Shown here piece by piece: positions 48,901 through 60,372 of a stretch of DNA of 64,000 nt. Origin of the DNA: Beroe forskalii (lineage: Eukaryota; Ctenophora; Nuda; Beroida; Beroidae); NCBI GenBank assembly GCA_011033025.1, contig WFMF01000045.1:620001-684000 (forward strand), in the 5' to 3' direction. Position 1 is the first letter of the stretch. Each line of letters begins with the position of its first letter. The position numbers were made by a program, and so were the translations under genes. The notes beneath the pieces were generated by a model. That model saw only the letters and a list, made by a program, of their open reading frames with translations. It did not search any database and had not been told where the DNA came from.

Positions 48901-50199
48901 AGGTACTTGTGAATATAGTAATAGAGGAGCATTACTTCAGACGAGGTAATTCAGGAGTAATGTCAAATACTTCACACATGAATAGTAACAAACTGTCACA
49001 ATACCTGATAACACTGACATAATACTGTGTCAGTAGTAAGGCAGCAGTGCATGTAGTGTAACATACTCTGCATAGTGTAAATGGAACGAAGCAACCGTGG
49101 GAAAGTTTACCAATTTACAATGTAGTGCTTAGACATAACTCAAATTTCTAATTCTTTTCCCAAACTTCTTAAGTTGTAAATCAAATTGGGCATATATCGA
49201 GAGAAGACGATAGTTAGGCCTGTCAAACTTTTTCAAGTCACCAATGCACTATCAAAGTATCCAAAGTTTGGGAATCTCAATCAATAGCCTCTAACTTGTT
49301 TTGTTCCAGAAATCTTATCAATAAGATCATCAGTCCACTCTTATGTCAAAAGTCCAACTTAAATGCTTTACTTGAAGACTTTGATAATTATATTCACACC
49401 AAACAAACCTTGATTCCTGTACGGTCTGCTCTTTCTCATAGCCATATCTAAAAATGTAATCTCAAAGTCAACTGCCACTTGCTGTATGTGTATTTGAAGC
49501 AGTTCCTTGAAGTTTTCAACTCCAGAAGATCATTACCCTCACTGCACTTTCTCAAGTCTAGGTGCCTGTTTCGCAACACTTCTTTTTTGCAATTTCTCAA
49601 GTCTCAGTTTCAAATCACACTACTTTCACTGTCACTTCCCACCCCCAGACACTTCTCATATTTTCAGAAGATATTTCGTGCTGACAATGAACTTTAAACC
49701 GGAGAGAGAGGGAAGCCGTAGAGAGTGAAGGCAGGTCGTCTGGAATTCCTAGCTGTTCTTTTGATGCACGGCTGTTTTTAATATAACTCCGAGTGTGTGT
49801 GTGTGTCTCTGTGTGTGTGGGTGTAGGAAGCAGAGTAGATTGGTCTATGGCTTCCCTCAGTCATTACTTTCAGTGAAGTTCTAGTGGTAATCTCTCAGAA
49901 AAGAGCAGCAGCCGTAGAGGGTGCTAATTCCGCAGCCAGGTGCTTCACCTGACACTTGCATAGCACTTCATGCGGGGAGAAGCGATAGTATCCAACCAGA
50001 GCAACTTTTAAAGTTTCCTGTTCGGAAACAATCAAGAGGAGAATAATAATATTGTCTTCTTCAGGAGGAGAATCAATACATACACACAGCTTTGGAATGG
50101 TCCCAAAAAACAATAAACCAGGGAGCCCACAATTGAGCACTTTTCTTATCAAATACCTATTTCCCTCACTGAAAACTCGACTTTCTTAGTACCCTGAAG

Positions 50200-50684
50200 A
50201 CCCCCCCCCCCTCTAACCACCTTGAATAAAAAAATGACCCTTTTAGCACCCTAACTAAAAACTTGCCTTTGCAGCGCCCTAACTAAAACCTGCCTTGTAG
50301 CACCCTTACTGAAAAGTTGCCCTTGTAGCGCCTAACTAAACACTCGCCTTCTAGCACCTAAACTAAAAACTTTCCCTTCTTAGCGCGCCCTAACTGAAAA
50401 CTAAAACCTGATTTTTCACACCCTAATTAAAAGTTGACCTTTCAGCGCCCAGGCTAAGAACTTGCCCTCCAAGCGCCCTGAATAAAAACCCTTCTAGCGC
50501 TTCTTAGGGCCCCCTACTAACTAGGGCCCCCTTCTTAGCGCCCAGCTAAAAACTAGTCCTTCAAGCGCCCTAACTAAAAACCCGCCCTTGTAGCGCCCAA
50601 CTAAAAACCTGCCTCCATAGCACCGCTACTAAAAACCTGCCCTTTTAGCGACCGAACTAAAAACCTACCCTCTTAGCGCCCAAG
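50200..50684. repeat. Minisatellite abutting the CH-domain gene start
   Basis: About fifteen imperfect ~27-30 bp units of the form tagcgccctaactaaaaact followed by tgccctt. The array runs to within 10 bp of the ATG at 50686, so it occupies the place of the 5' UTR and proximal promoter. The last unit supplies the in-frame TAG at 50674. Confidence 0.88.
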
Positions 50685-50685
50685 G

Positions 50686-52831
50686 ATGTCCAGAACACGA
50701 GGAAAGGCCGGTGGCAAGTATGATCGACGAATGTCTTTCGACGACGTGAAAGACGAGAGGATGTTGGTGATGGTGGACAAGCTGTGTTGCTGGATGGGCG
50801 GCATCCTGGGAGAGACTCTCAACAGGGAAAACCTCATTTCGTCGATCAGGAACGGCGTCTGGGGAAACTTCATTCCGTCGATCAGGTAGGAAGTCAGGGG
50901 AAAACCACATTTCGTGGATCAGGTAGGGAGCAGGGAAAACTTCATTTCGTCGATCAGGTCCAAAAGTGATTTAAGGACAAGCAAATATTATATCCAAAAA
51001 CAAGTTGCATTTGATTCAAAGTGCGCTCTGACTATTAATTCAGTACTTCCTCCATCCTGATGTAGCCACTGTCTTCATGTCAGATTGAGTATCATTACTG
51101 AGTTTTCTTCAGGAACGGTGGAGCACTGTGCAAACTGGCCGAGTTCATCCAGGAGAGTGTGGATGACTTCAAACAGAACACAGAGGACTGCGGAGACCTG
51201 CCCAAGTGTGCCCCTCAGGTTCAATCGACAACCACAGAATTATTGGACCGTCACAGCTTTCGAAAACCACGGCAATATTCGACATCGAAAGAATTATGAG
51301 AGAATTACCAATTACAAAATTATTAGACAACCGCAGCTCAACATTTGAAAACCACAAAATTTGAAAACCACCATCACACCAGCTGGCAATCACAACTTCA
51401 CAACATTCGAAACCACATATTTCACAACATGTCGCTGTTCGACTATGGCACTGTTTGACAGCTCTTACATTCGACAATTTAGTGTTATCATCGACAGAAA
51501 ACTTAGGATGTCAGTAGGAAGGCTTAGAACTTAGCTTCAAGAAAACATTGTTAAATTCTAAGTGCTGCTGCGGTGCTTTCCACGTATAGTTGTTGATCTG
51601 ATACCAAGTGTTGAGTAGCTTCAAGCAGCACCAATTTTCACATCCGACAGACACCTCTAACACTCTGACTCTCTGTCCAGGGCTTCAACGCTGACTGCTC
51701 TGCCCGATCCATGGAGGCTCGTCAAAATGTGACAAAGTTCTTGGATTGGGTCCGACTCATGAGGGTTCCAGAATCTTCCATCTTCGGACACGACGACTTA
51801 CTCAAACTGAAGGTGAGCTGATTTATTAAAGAGAGAAAAATCCTCGGAATTATAAAAATGTGATGAATGGTATACCGCGCGAAGCCTCGAGTTCCAGTAC
51901 AATCCGAAATTTCTACCTCTGTGAAAACGAAGCCATTAAACTGCGCTCCGTCGACAGGAGTTGCAGCAGTATTTTAACTTTATAGAGCTCTGGAGCTTTG
52001 CAGTTGCAAAGTGCAGAATATCGAGCCGCTGGGGGATGAGATCATCAGCGCTAATAATGCTGGAGTTTCCGGGAGTGCCCGGGATTTTCGCACTGTCGGA
52101 GTGTCCGGGATCGCTCAATGTATCGGATGTGCTTGTCTGGTGTAACCAGATCTGCTGATGCAGCCGCGCATGAGAAGAATGCGCGGTGCGCGGCATACTT
52201 CGGCGCGGCATAGTCAATAATGTGGATCAGTAGATGTTTGGGTGTGCGTCGTGTGCGAGTGCAGGATGTTCGGTAGGATCTTATAGGAAGTGTGATGACC
52301 TTAATGCATCATTTCGTGGCATCAACAAACGCAACATATTTCAGGGCAAAATGAACGTTGTGAACACCTTGCTGGCCGTTGCTCGAAGTGCGAAGGAATG
52401 CGGCATGGCTGCCGATATCGACGCTCCTCCTAAGATTGCCAACGCCTTCAAGGGTCTCGAAGAGAAGTTCGGCAAGAAGTTCGAGCACACCGCAACGGTG
52501 AGTATTTGGATTCTAGATTCTAGATTCTAGAAGCAAGACTTGGCATGACGCCATGCAGCCGTGCAGCAATACCATACAACCATACCATGTATTACCATGT
52601 AGGGCAATACCATGTGAACATGTTATCATGGTGTTATCATGGTGTTATCATGGTGTTATCATGGTGTTATCTAAAATTTCTCTCGTTCAGGCATTCGGTG
52701 GAGAGAAGAAGGAGCTGAAATCGGTGACCACGAAACTCAAGTCAGGTTCCGCCTGGAAGATCGTCCAGCAGAAGATCGACACCATCCTACAGCTGCCCGG
52801 CAAGCCATCTTACGAAATCTTCCGAGCTTAA
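50686..52831 (+). CDS. GAS2/calponin-type CH-domain protein
   Basis: Exons 50686-50885, 51113-51218, 51681-51812, 52345-52497 and 52691-52831 (TAA) give 243 residues with consistent phases. An in-frame TAG 12 bp before ATG supports the start. The CH domain spans about residues 20-165: MVDKLCCWMGGILGETLNRE, then NGGALCKLAEFIQ, ARQNVTKFLDWVRLM, SIFGHDDLLKLKGK and MNVVNTLLAVARSA. The last block corresponds to the typical DL...kN...V..tLl.lar ending. CH domains of this class bind actin or microtubule partners. The C-terminal 75 residues are Lys-rich and helical, with no GAS2-related (GAR) domain visible. Using the consensus donor at 50886 adds 12 residues from a tandem repeat inside the domain (see separate entry). 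Confidence 0.82.
50822..50960 (+). repeat. Four tandem copies of exon end plus 5' splice site
   Basis: Units of 35-37 bp, ggggaaaacttcatttcgtc followed by gatcag, end at 50849, 50885, 50922 and 50957. The bases after gatcag are gaacgg (no donor), gtagga, gtaggg and gtccaa. So three potential donors exist. The first keeps the frame with the next exon and the one at 50923 is 37 bp further, out of frame. Confidence 0.88.
52621..52672. repeat. 13-bp tandem repeat in the last intron of the CH gene
   Basis: Four perfect copies of tgttatcatggtg, about 20 bp before the acceptor of the final exon. Confidence 0.9.
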
Positions 52832-54945
52832 GGAACCTAGACTCATAATGCTAATAATGATAATATGCACGTTTCACAGTTGGGCGACAACTGGAAATCT
52901 GTAATTAATAATTTGGGTGATATTTTTACTTTTTAGTAATAGTACATATAATGTGTGACGGAGCATATGCATATAAAGAGATTGGAGATTTCATGTTTCG
53001 AGGTGAAGAAATTAATTAATCTACTGTGTGTACGAAGCTCATCATCTGTAAATACCATGTCATCACAGCACTTCCACTGATTGATAATTTGATTTACGTG
53101 TACAGCTAGTTGCACTTTGGTAGACGTTCGAGTGGTTTATGTTTTAGTTCTTGAATGTGTAAATCCGAGTTTCTGATCATCATGGTTAAGAATGATAATA
53201 ACATATGTATATTCATACTGTATATTTTTATGTTAAAGCTCCCAATTCGTTATGCAATCTAATAATATCTCAGACCATGGTCGCAAAGCGGTGGTGACTG
53301 GAGGTCAATCAGTAAGCGATGGTGGGCTGTTAATCTCGCTTTGTATGGTTTAGCAAATCCCGTACTTAAGATCTGGTGCATTCACGGGGAGAAATCCATT
53401 TTGGTATTGATCCATCTTGGAATTGATCCACCTTGGAATTGATCCATCCTGGAATTTATCCACCCTGGATTTAATCCACCTTAGCATTGATCCACCTTGG
53501 AATTGATCCATCCTGGAATTGATCCAACTTGGAATTGATCCCCGTATCTACACCCACGGATTGCTGCTCCAGACTCCATGCTGAGTGGGATTGCAGCACT
53601 CCATCAGTATTGCCCTGATTTAGGGGCTGTATTGGTCCTTCATTTGCTGCCCTTTGCGGGCACGGACCGTTATGAAAGGATGATTTTATTGTGAAAAGAC
53701 TTTCTTTAGTGGTAAAGTGTTAAAACTACGTGCGTTGACTAATACTATGCTTAACGCGATTAAAATGTTGTGTTAATTGTAAACCTTAGAGGAATATAAA
53801 ATAATATATCTCTATACACACATCTCTCCACACATTATAATAAAACACGGGCTGGTAAAAGGCTCGGAGAAAATACCAACGCATATTCCCGAGAATGACC
53901 GCACGTGACCCCCGATTCCTTTACACCCACTTTGTGCGCGACTCCGGGAGAGGCGGCCACGTGAGCACGTGACTTGCTGAAGTGTGGACACGAGACAGGT
54001 TTTATACACGAGACCGCGGACTATTTAACACTGGATATATCCAAATATTCGTGAAATATTTGATAAGAGTTTCTTTGTTAAACGAGCTGAGCTGGGTCCG
54101 AGCAGAGAAAACTTCCTCAGCGCACTATATATTGGGCTCGCTTTTCTTTCCCTAGTTCAGGGAAACTGGGGACTGTGAAGCAAAGGTGTACCAGTGTATT
54201 TATAACCTCCAGGCCATTAACACACAGCTTAAATTTAGCATAATATTGTACCTGATAGGCAAGCTTATAACCAATAAATATCCCAAGTTATTTGCCTCGA
54301 TTCATACACACGCTAATTCAACTTCATATCACAACTTCACCCCACTGCGGCAGTTTAGGTGTTAAACATGCGAGCTATACCTACATGAGAGTCTGCGTTT
54401 AGAGTGGCCAGGTTTGTCGTTAAACCCATACAACTGACAGCACTCAGTCTGCCCTTGCAGCGCTAGCTTCACCAGTCAGCTTGTTATACATACTACGGCA
54501 GTACAGCCGAAGTTATAGTTTTAAAAGTATCCTATTCAGTCTTTATAGAGCTATTGCATGCACATCCATGGAGATGGTAAGGTTACATTGGGTAGTAATG
54601 ATTGAGCAAGGCTGGGAATGAATCGTGAAAATGCCTCTTTAATTGCATGGCGGATTTGTCATGTACTTAGATTATGTGCACGTCATCGAGTTAAAGATAA
54701 AGATAATCCTACGAGCCATTTCATAGTTAGCAATTTGCATGTAAAATCCTTCCATTTGACTTCAGTTTTGATATTTGAGAGCGGGGTGTGATCGATGTGA
54801 TAATTTACTCATTTAGTCCACTGAAATAACTAAATACTGCTGGTTCTTATTTCAGTTTGAGTAAAATGATACCACTTTGATTGAAACAAAACCTACTTCT
54901 ATTTTAACAGGGTTGTAATAACCACAGGAAACAAATTTTTGTGAA
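52832..54945. other. Intergenic region between CH gene and protease gene
   Basis: Apart from the 18-bp minisatellite nothing gene-like is seen. A tttaacag acceptor near 54,910 just before the protease ATG may mark a 5' untranslated exon. Confidence 0.45.
53400..53542. repeat. ttggaattgatccacc minisatellite
   Basis: Eight copies of an 18-bp unit, ttggaattgatccaycc, with few changes, 570 bp downstream of the CH gene stop. Confidence 0.9.
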
Positions 54946-56073
54946 ATGTTTTCTCTGCTGCTACTGCTCCTCTCTTTATTTCTGCAAATATCATCGTCCG
55001 ATGCTTGTGAACCCTCTGGAGGAAACCACCAAAAGTCCAAGTTCAGAGCTGCTCTGAGGAAGTTCCTACCTCAACCCACGGAGAATCGCGTCCTTGGACG
55101 AACACCAAAAATTCCAAGGGCAGAACGCCGAGAAAGATTCAAAGTCTTCAAGAAAATAGTTGACATCGTAGACAAAGTGAATCACGATGCGAACCTTCCT
55201 TTCACTACCGAGATCAATGAATTCTCGATAGAACTGGACACGAGTCGGTACCTCGGTTTGAACGAGACGAAGGTATCCCCTGACCTGGAGACAGACTACG
55301 AGATGGAAACCCTTGTTCTGGAGGAGGATGACGAAACACCAGACAGCAGCCGGAAGAAGAGAAGCGCTCCACCGGGGCAAGTCAACTGGGCTGCCACCAT
55401 CTCCAGACCCGGACATCAGCTGGACTGTGGGAGCTGCTGGGCGTTCAGCGCTGCAGGCTCCATAGAGTCTGCCTATTACCGTGTTACAGGGGAGAAGGTG
55501 GCACTAAGCGCTCAGGAGATGGTGGACTGTGCACTGGAGAGGTACGGGTTCGATCCCTGCCGGGGGACGACAGTGAACGCGGGTCTGGTGTGGGTTTCAC
55601 TCAACAGGAGACTTGCCAGCACTGCAGACTACCCCTACGTGGGGTACAAACAACCCTGCAGATCACGTGATATACCCAGCGGTATAGAGAACGTTAGAAC
55701 GCGGAGGATCCTGCGAGTGAGGAGCAGAGATGACAACAGTTTATTGCAAGCAGTGAGTGAGGGGGTGGTGAGTGTTGGGATCTATGTAGGGGACTCCCTC
55801 CTGGCCTACAAGACTGGGGTGTACTACGACCCCTCCACTTGCAGCCGTAACCCCCACCTGAACCACGCAGTGAGCTTGGTGGGGTATGGGCAGGAGGAAG
55901 GGGGTAGGAAGGTCTGGGTGCTGAGGAACAGTTGGGGAGAGAAGTGGGGGGAGGGAGGGTACTTTAGACTGTCACGTGATCAGACCAACACGTGCGGTGT
56001 CAGCACTGCGGCATTCCGCCTGGATCTGAGGTGCATTGACAGGAGCAAGTGTGGGAAACGAGAACCAGAGTGA
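54946..56073 (+). CDS. Secreted papain-family (C1A) cysteine protease, single coding exon
   Basis: The product has 375 residues. Residues 1-18 form a signal peptide with a Leu run. Residues about 61-95 (RERFKVFKKIVDIVDKVNH, then INEF) match an I29-type inhibitory propeptide. An acidic stretch leads to RKKR at 136-139, a furin-type site, immediately before the mature domain (APPGQVNWA). Catalytic features are complete: oxyanion Gln158, Cys164 in CGSCWAFS, His307 in NHAVSLVGYG, Asn328 in RNSWGEKWGEGG. The enzyme hydrolyses peptide bonds in lysosome, secretory pathway or extracellularly. No introns interrupt the coding region, unlike the other genes here. The propeptide is shorter than in cathepsin L. 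Confidence 0.93.
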   Translation: MFSLLLLLLSLFLQISSSDACEPSGGNHQKSKFRAALRKFLPQPTENRVLGRTPKIPRAERRERFKVFKKIVDIVDKVNHDANLPFTTEINEFSIELDTSRYLGLNETKVSPDLETDYEMETLVLEEDDETPDSSRKKRSAPPGQVNWAATISRPGHQLDCGSCWAFSAAGSIESAYYRVTGEKVALSAQEMVDCALERYGFDPCRGTTVNAGLVWVSLNRRLASTADYPYVGYKQPCRSRDIPSGIENVRTRRILRVRSRDDNSLLQAVSEGVVSVGIYVGDSLLAYKTGVYYDPSTCSRNPHLNHAVSLVGYGQEEGGRKVWVLRNSWGEKWGEGGYFRLSRDQTNTCGVSTAAFRLDLRCIDRSKCGKREPE

Positions 56074-56238
56074 GCGATGCGAGGGAAGGAGACAAAGAGG
56101 TGTGTGAGAAAGGGTACTCTCATCAGCTTAAAAACTTGCAATTAAGCAATTAAGTTTATGAGGATTATTCCTTCAATATTCATTGTATGCAGCTTCTATT
56201 ACTGCTAGAGCATCACTTTGAAAACAATGTAAATACCT

Positions 56239-56244
56239 AATAAA
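56239..56244 (+). terminator. Polyadenylation signal of the protease gene
   Basis: AATAAA 165 bp after the stop codon, in an AT-rich context; a second copy lies near 56,338. Confidence 0.6.
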
Positions 56245-56863
56245 GAGTTTGTGATTCATTATTTCAGATTTGTACAGTTAATCTAAAGGAGTCTGGAATA
56301 AAATCTGAAGACAGTAATAATTATCTAAAAAGTTTGAAATAAAAGTATACCGTACTATGATAACAATTTACCAACAATTAGTCATTTCTTTGTGTAATGT
56401 GTTATCAAAGAGGACGTTGCGACAGTCCCATCACGCACTTCACTGCATGGTAAATGGGAGAATAGGGCACATTTTTGAAGCCCTGAGTCTAGCTACCTGC
56501 CGATCTTAAGAGAACACATCACAGATGACAAAACAGCTGATGATTGACAGTTTAGTCTCGTGCATATATTGTATCTTTGGGACCATTTACCCTCAAATTG
56601 TAGGATACACTTCACTGATAAAGAAAAGGGTGAGGCCGAATGCGCTATCCTTAAATTTTCATGCTGTATTTGTTAATTTGTACGTTGTGTAAAGGAGTTT
56701 TGTGACTTGAGAGATGCACTTTAAAAGTTTAAAAGAATAAAGGGAACCAGTTCCGCCTCAATACGGCTCAGTGAACACAAGTGGCGCGAGGTACGCAGTC
56801 TCTGCTTTCAACTGTGCACGACATGAATCAGTTTCGGCCCGAAAGTGCTGCGCGCAAATTTTG

Positions 56864-57507
56864 ACCATTTCACTCATAAAACCATTTGTGAATGTCCAAT
56901 CGATACCAAAATTTGCATGGAAACAGTTTAATGACATTAGACAGCGTCTGTGTTGGCCCCGATCGGGGAAAAAAAGATGTTGAAAACAGTTCTTTACCCT
57001 TTGTTTTTGATTTTTGGAACCATTTTCCAAGGGGGTATGATATAAAAAGGGGGGCCCGTCTCCTTAAAATTTTATCTTTATTTTTTTAATTTGTACTTTT
57101 AAAAGGTGACGAATGCATTTAAATTTAAAAAAAAAGGCCCCAGTTCGTAAAGGCTAGTGACCAAATTTTGGGAAAAGGCAGTTCCCCTTTTTTCAATTAG
57201 GGCCGGTGCCCCAAAGGGGCCGGGACCATTTCCCTTTAAAAAACCTTTTGGAAAATATCAAATTTTGATGAAACAGTTTGAATTAGACAGCGCGGAAAAT
57301 TTAACATTTTCTTCAAAAAAGAAGATATTAAAAAAAATAAAGCGTTTGGGCCCAAAACTGGCAGTTTCGCCCAAACGTATAAAATTCTGTTTAATTTGGT
57401 TTTTTGGAGAAAATTTTAAATTTTTACAGACGCTGTCTTATGTCATAACTGTCCATGCAAATTTTGGTATCGATTGGACTTTCACAAATGGTTTATGAGT
57501 GAAAATG
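56864..57507. repeat. Inverted repeat with ~85-bp arms
   Basis: The left arm (56864-56952) contains gtccaatcgataccaaaatt and ends agacagcgtctgt; the right arm (57426-57507) is its complement with a few indels. The interior includes a garbled partial duplicate of the left flank (see findings). Confidence 0.75.
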
Positions 57508-58129
57508 TTAAGAGCCACCTTCAGTCAGCTTCATGTTAATGCACAATGCAAAGGCAGTAGTACCCAACTTTCAGGTTTCGCCTGCGGGGCATACCCGCCG
57601 GCGGTTGGGGGGCCACCACCCAAACCCCCTGAGTCACTCGGTACCGTACACCCCAAGTATGCTGACTAGTCCCTCCGGCCTCCACGGCATGCCTCTGGTG
57701 TGAACAATGTAGGGATAGTGTAGCTGGATGTTTTTAGGTTGTGTAGCGGCGAGTGGTGTCCACTGATTTCTACAATGCGCGGCGTAAAAACTCGCGTTAC
57801 GTAGTGATAACGATTACTGTCTACTAATGAATTATTCCGAAAAACTAGCAATAGCAGAAGATGATTCCGTATAGTGGATGCAAATTGTGAAAATGCGCGC
57901 GTGCTCACAATGACGGCCTGGCTGAGATGAAATTGTGAAAATTTTCACATTTTGCCAAAACTGGATGAGAATGGCTGAAATATGTTTGAATAATTGATAT
58001 AAGTGACCTAAAGTCGTTTTGAGTCTTGGTCATTTTGAGTCGTCGATATAGGCGAAAGGGTCGAATTTAAAGATTGATCAAATCTGACTTTTCTCGGAGC
58101 AAATGCATAGGAGACAGATAGGAAACATT

Positions 58130-60372
58130 CAGTTTTAAACCAAAACATATTTCCCGGGAGGATGCATCCATTCCCGAATATTTGACGTGTAAAAACGTGG
58201 TTGCATTGTCACATTTTTCTGTGAAAATGGTTTTAGCCAGTTTGAGGACTGAAAACGTGTGTTAAAATCGTTTAGACATGCTTGTATAGTGAATACAAGT
58301 AACTTAAGATTGTTTTTGAGCAATTATAAAGTTGCTCAAATTTAGAATAATTACCTGGTACATGCCCTTATCTAACCGGCCTTCTAGACTTAGAGATTTT
58401 GTCCAAAGGGCCGGGCAAGAAAGACCGGTCAAGGCTTCAAAGTGGGGTCGAGGTTGAATTTAAGGCCAGTTATTTCCGTCAAACAAAACTTTTATGACCT
58501 CAACATACAGTGTTTAATAAGACACTTGAACACCATAAAAGATAACATAACACGATAATGCCCTAAATTATCAAATCACACGGGAATTTGTGGACCTTTT
58601 GATTCAATTTACTGGATTTAAAATGGATTTAAATGGCTATTTCGGCGTGTGAAATCATTGGTCTGGAAACCACTTGATAAGTTGATACATTTATTTTGTT
58701 CAAAAAGTTATCATAAGATAAATTGTGCGTGGTTCTTGGACCGAAAATGGCTCGCAAAACCGTGGATGCATTTCACATTTTTTATGAAAATGGTTTTGTG
58801 CGAGAACTGCGTGAAAATGGCTCAGTTAAAAAAGTTATCAGGTACTTAGGATCGTTTTTAGAAGGCTTGAGAACTTCCGGCCCCTACAAGGCCAAAAAAG
58901 GCCCACCCAACTCAAAATACGCTGTTTTTCGCCCGTAAGGAAATGGTTTTGTGCAATTTTTGAGAGCTGGAAATGTGCAAAAATGGTTCAGACATCATTT
59001 TATAGCGAATGCAAGTTACTTAGGATCGTTTTTGGGAGTTTTGGGCCCAAAAAGGCCCAAAAAGGCCGAAAAATAAAGTTGCTTAAATTTGATTTTTATC
59101 GACTGGAAAGTAATTCGAGACATCCTAGGAAACATTCTGCGTGGTTTTTAGACCGAAATACGCTGTTTTCCGACTGTGAGGGATGCATCCATTTCTGAAA
59201 AAAGGCCTGTAAAAAAGTGGATGCATTTTCACAAAAGTGTGTGAAAATGGTTTTGTGCGAGTTTTGAGGGCTGGAAATGTGTAAAATGGTTCAGACATGA
59301 TTGTAGCGAATGCAAGTTACTTAGGATCGTTTTTGGGAGTTTGAAGTTTTGGGCCCTAATATGGCCGAAAAAGGCCCAAAAGGCCGAAAAATAAAGTTGC
59401 TCTAATTTGATTTTTATCGACTGGAAAGTAATTCTAGACATCCTAGGAAACATTCTGCGTGGTTTTAGACCGAAATACGCTGTTTTCCGCCTGTGAGGAT
59501 GCATCCATTTCTGAAAAACGGCCTGTAAAAAGTGGATGCTTTTTCACAAAAAAGTGTGAAAATGGTTTTGTGCGAGTTTTGAGGCTGGAAATGTGTAAAA
59601 TGGTTCAGACATGATTGTATAGCGAATGCAAGTTACTTGGGATCGTTTTTGGGAGTTTTGAAGTTTTGGGCCCTGTATATGGCCGAAAAAGGCCGAAAAA
59701 AGGCCGAAAAATAAAGTTGCTCTAATTTGATTTTTATCGACTGGAAAGTAATTCTAGACATCCTAGGAAACATTCTGCGTGGTTTTAGACCGAAATACTG
59801 ATTTCCGCCTGTGAGGATGCATCCATTTCTGAAAAACGGCCTGTAAAAAGTGGATGCATTTTCACAAAAAGTGTGAAAATGGTTTTGTGCGAGTTTTGAG
59901 GGCTGGAAATGTGTAAAAATGGTTCAAGAAATGATTGCACACATAGCGAATGCAAGTTACTTAGGATCGTTTTGGGGTTTTGAAGTTTTGGGCACACAAT
60001 ATGTTGAAAAGGCCGAAAAATAAAGTTGCTCAAATTTGATTTTTATCGACTGGAAAGTAATTCTAGACATCCTAGAAACATTCTGCGTGGTGGTTTTAGA
60101 CCGAAATACGCTGTTTTCCGCCTGTGAGGATACATCCATTTCTGAAAAACAGCCTGTAAAAAAAATTGGATGCTTTTCACAAAGAAGTGTGAAAATGGTT
60201 TTATTGCGAGTTTTGAGGGCTGGAAATGTGTAAAAATGGTTCAGACATGATTGTATAAGATGCAAGTTACTTGGGATCGTTTTGGGAGTTTTGAGAGTTT
60301 TTGGGCCCCAATATGGCCGAAAAGGCGAAAAAGGCCGAAAATAAAGTTGCTCAAATTTTTATTTTCATCCAA
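58130..60372. repeat. ~318-bp satellite array
   Basis: Regular units begin at gactggaaagtaattc: 59101, 59419, 59739 and 60048 (spacings 318, 320, 309). More diverged units precede them from 58,130 and 58,700. Each unit contains aggatgcatccatttctgaa, gtgtgaaaatggttttgtgc and aaaggccgaaaaataaagtt. Frames through it are repeat shadows with no coding bias visible. Confidence 0.92.

Larger units (their letters stand above)
43946..50199. other. Intergenic region, no gene seen
   Basis: Contains only short repeats: GT-rich microsatellites (45581-45656, 49790-49826), a ggattagcct minisatellite, a CCAAT-containing tandem repeat at 48798-48900, and a hairpin near 48063-48120 (agctatgtctttgaaagaca centre). 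No frame here has convincing splice support. Confidence 0.5.

Noticed and set aside
49895..50152. Minus-strand frame of 85 codons with fairly protein-like composition
   Set aside because: No splice partners, no recognised domain and no promoter or polyadenylation context; kept out for lack of support.
58649..60265. Several 60-100 codon frames on both strands
   Set aside because: They recur with the satellite unit and break at indels between units.
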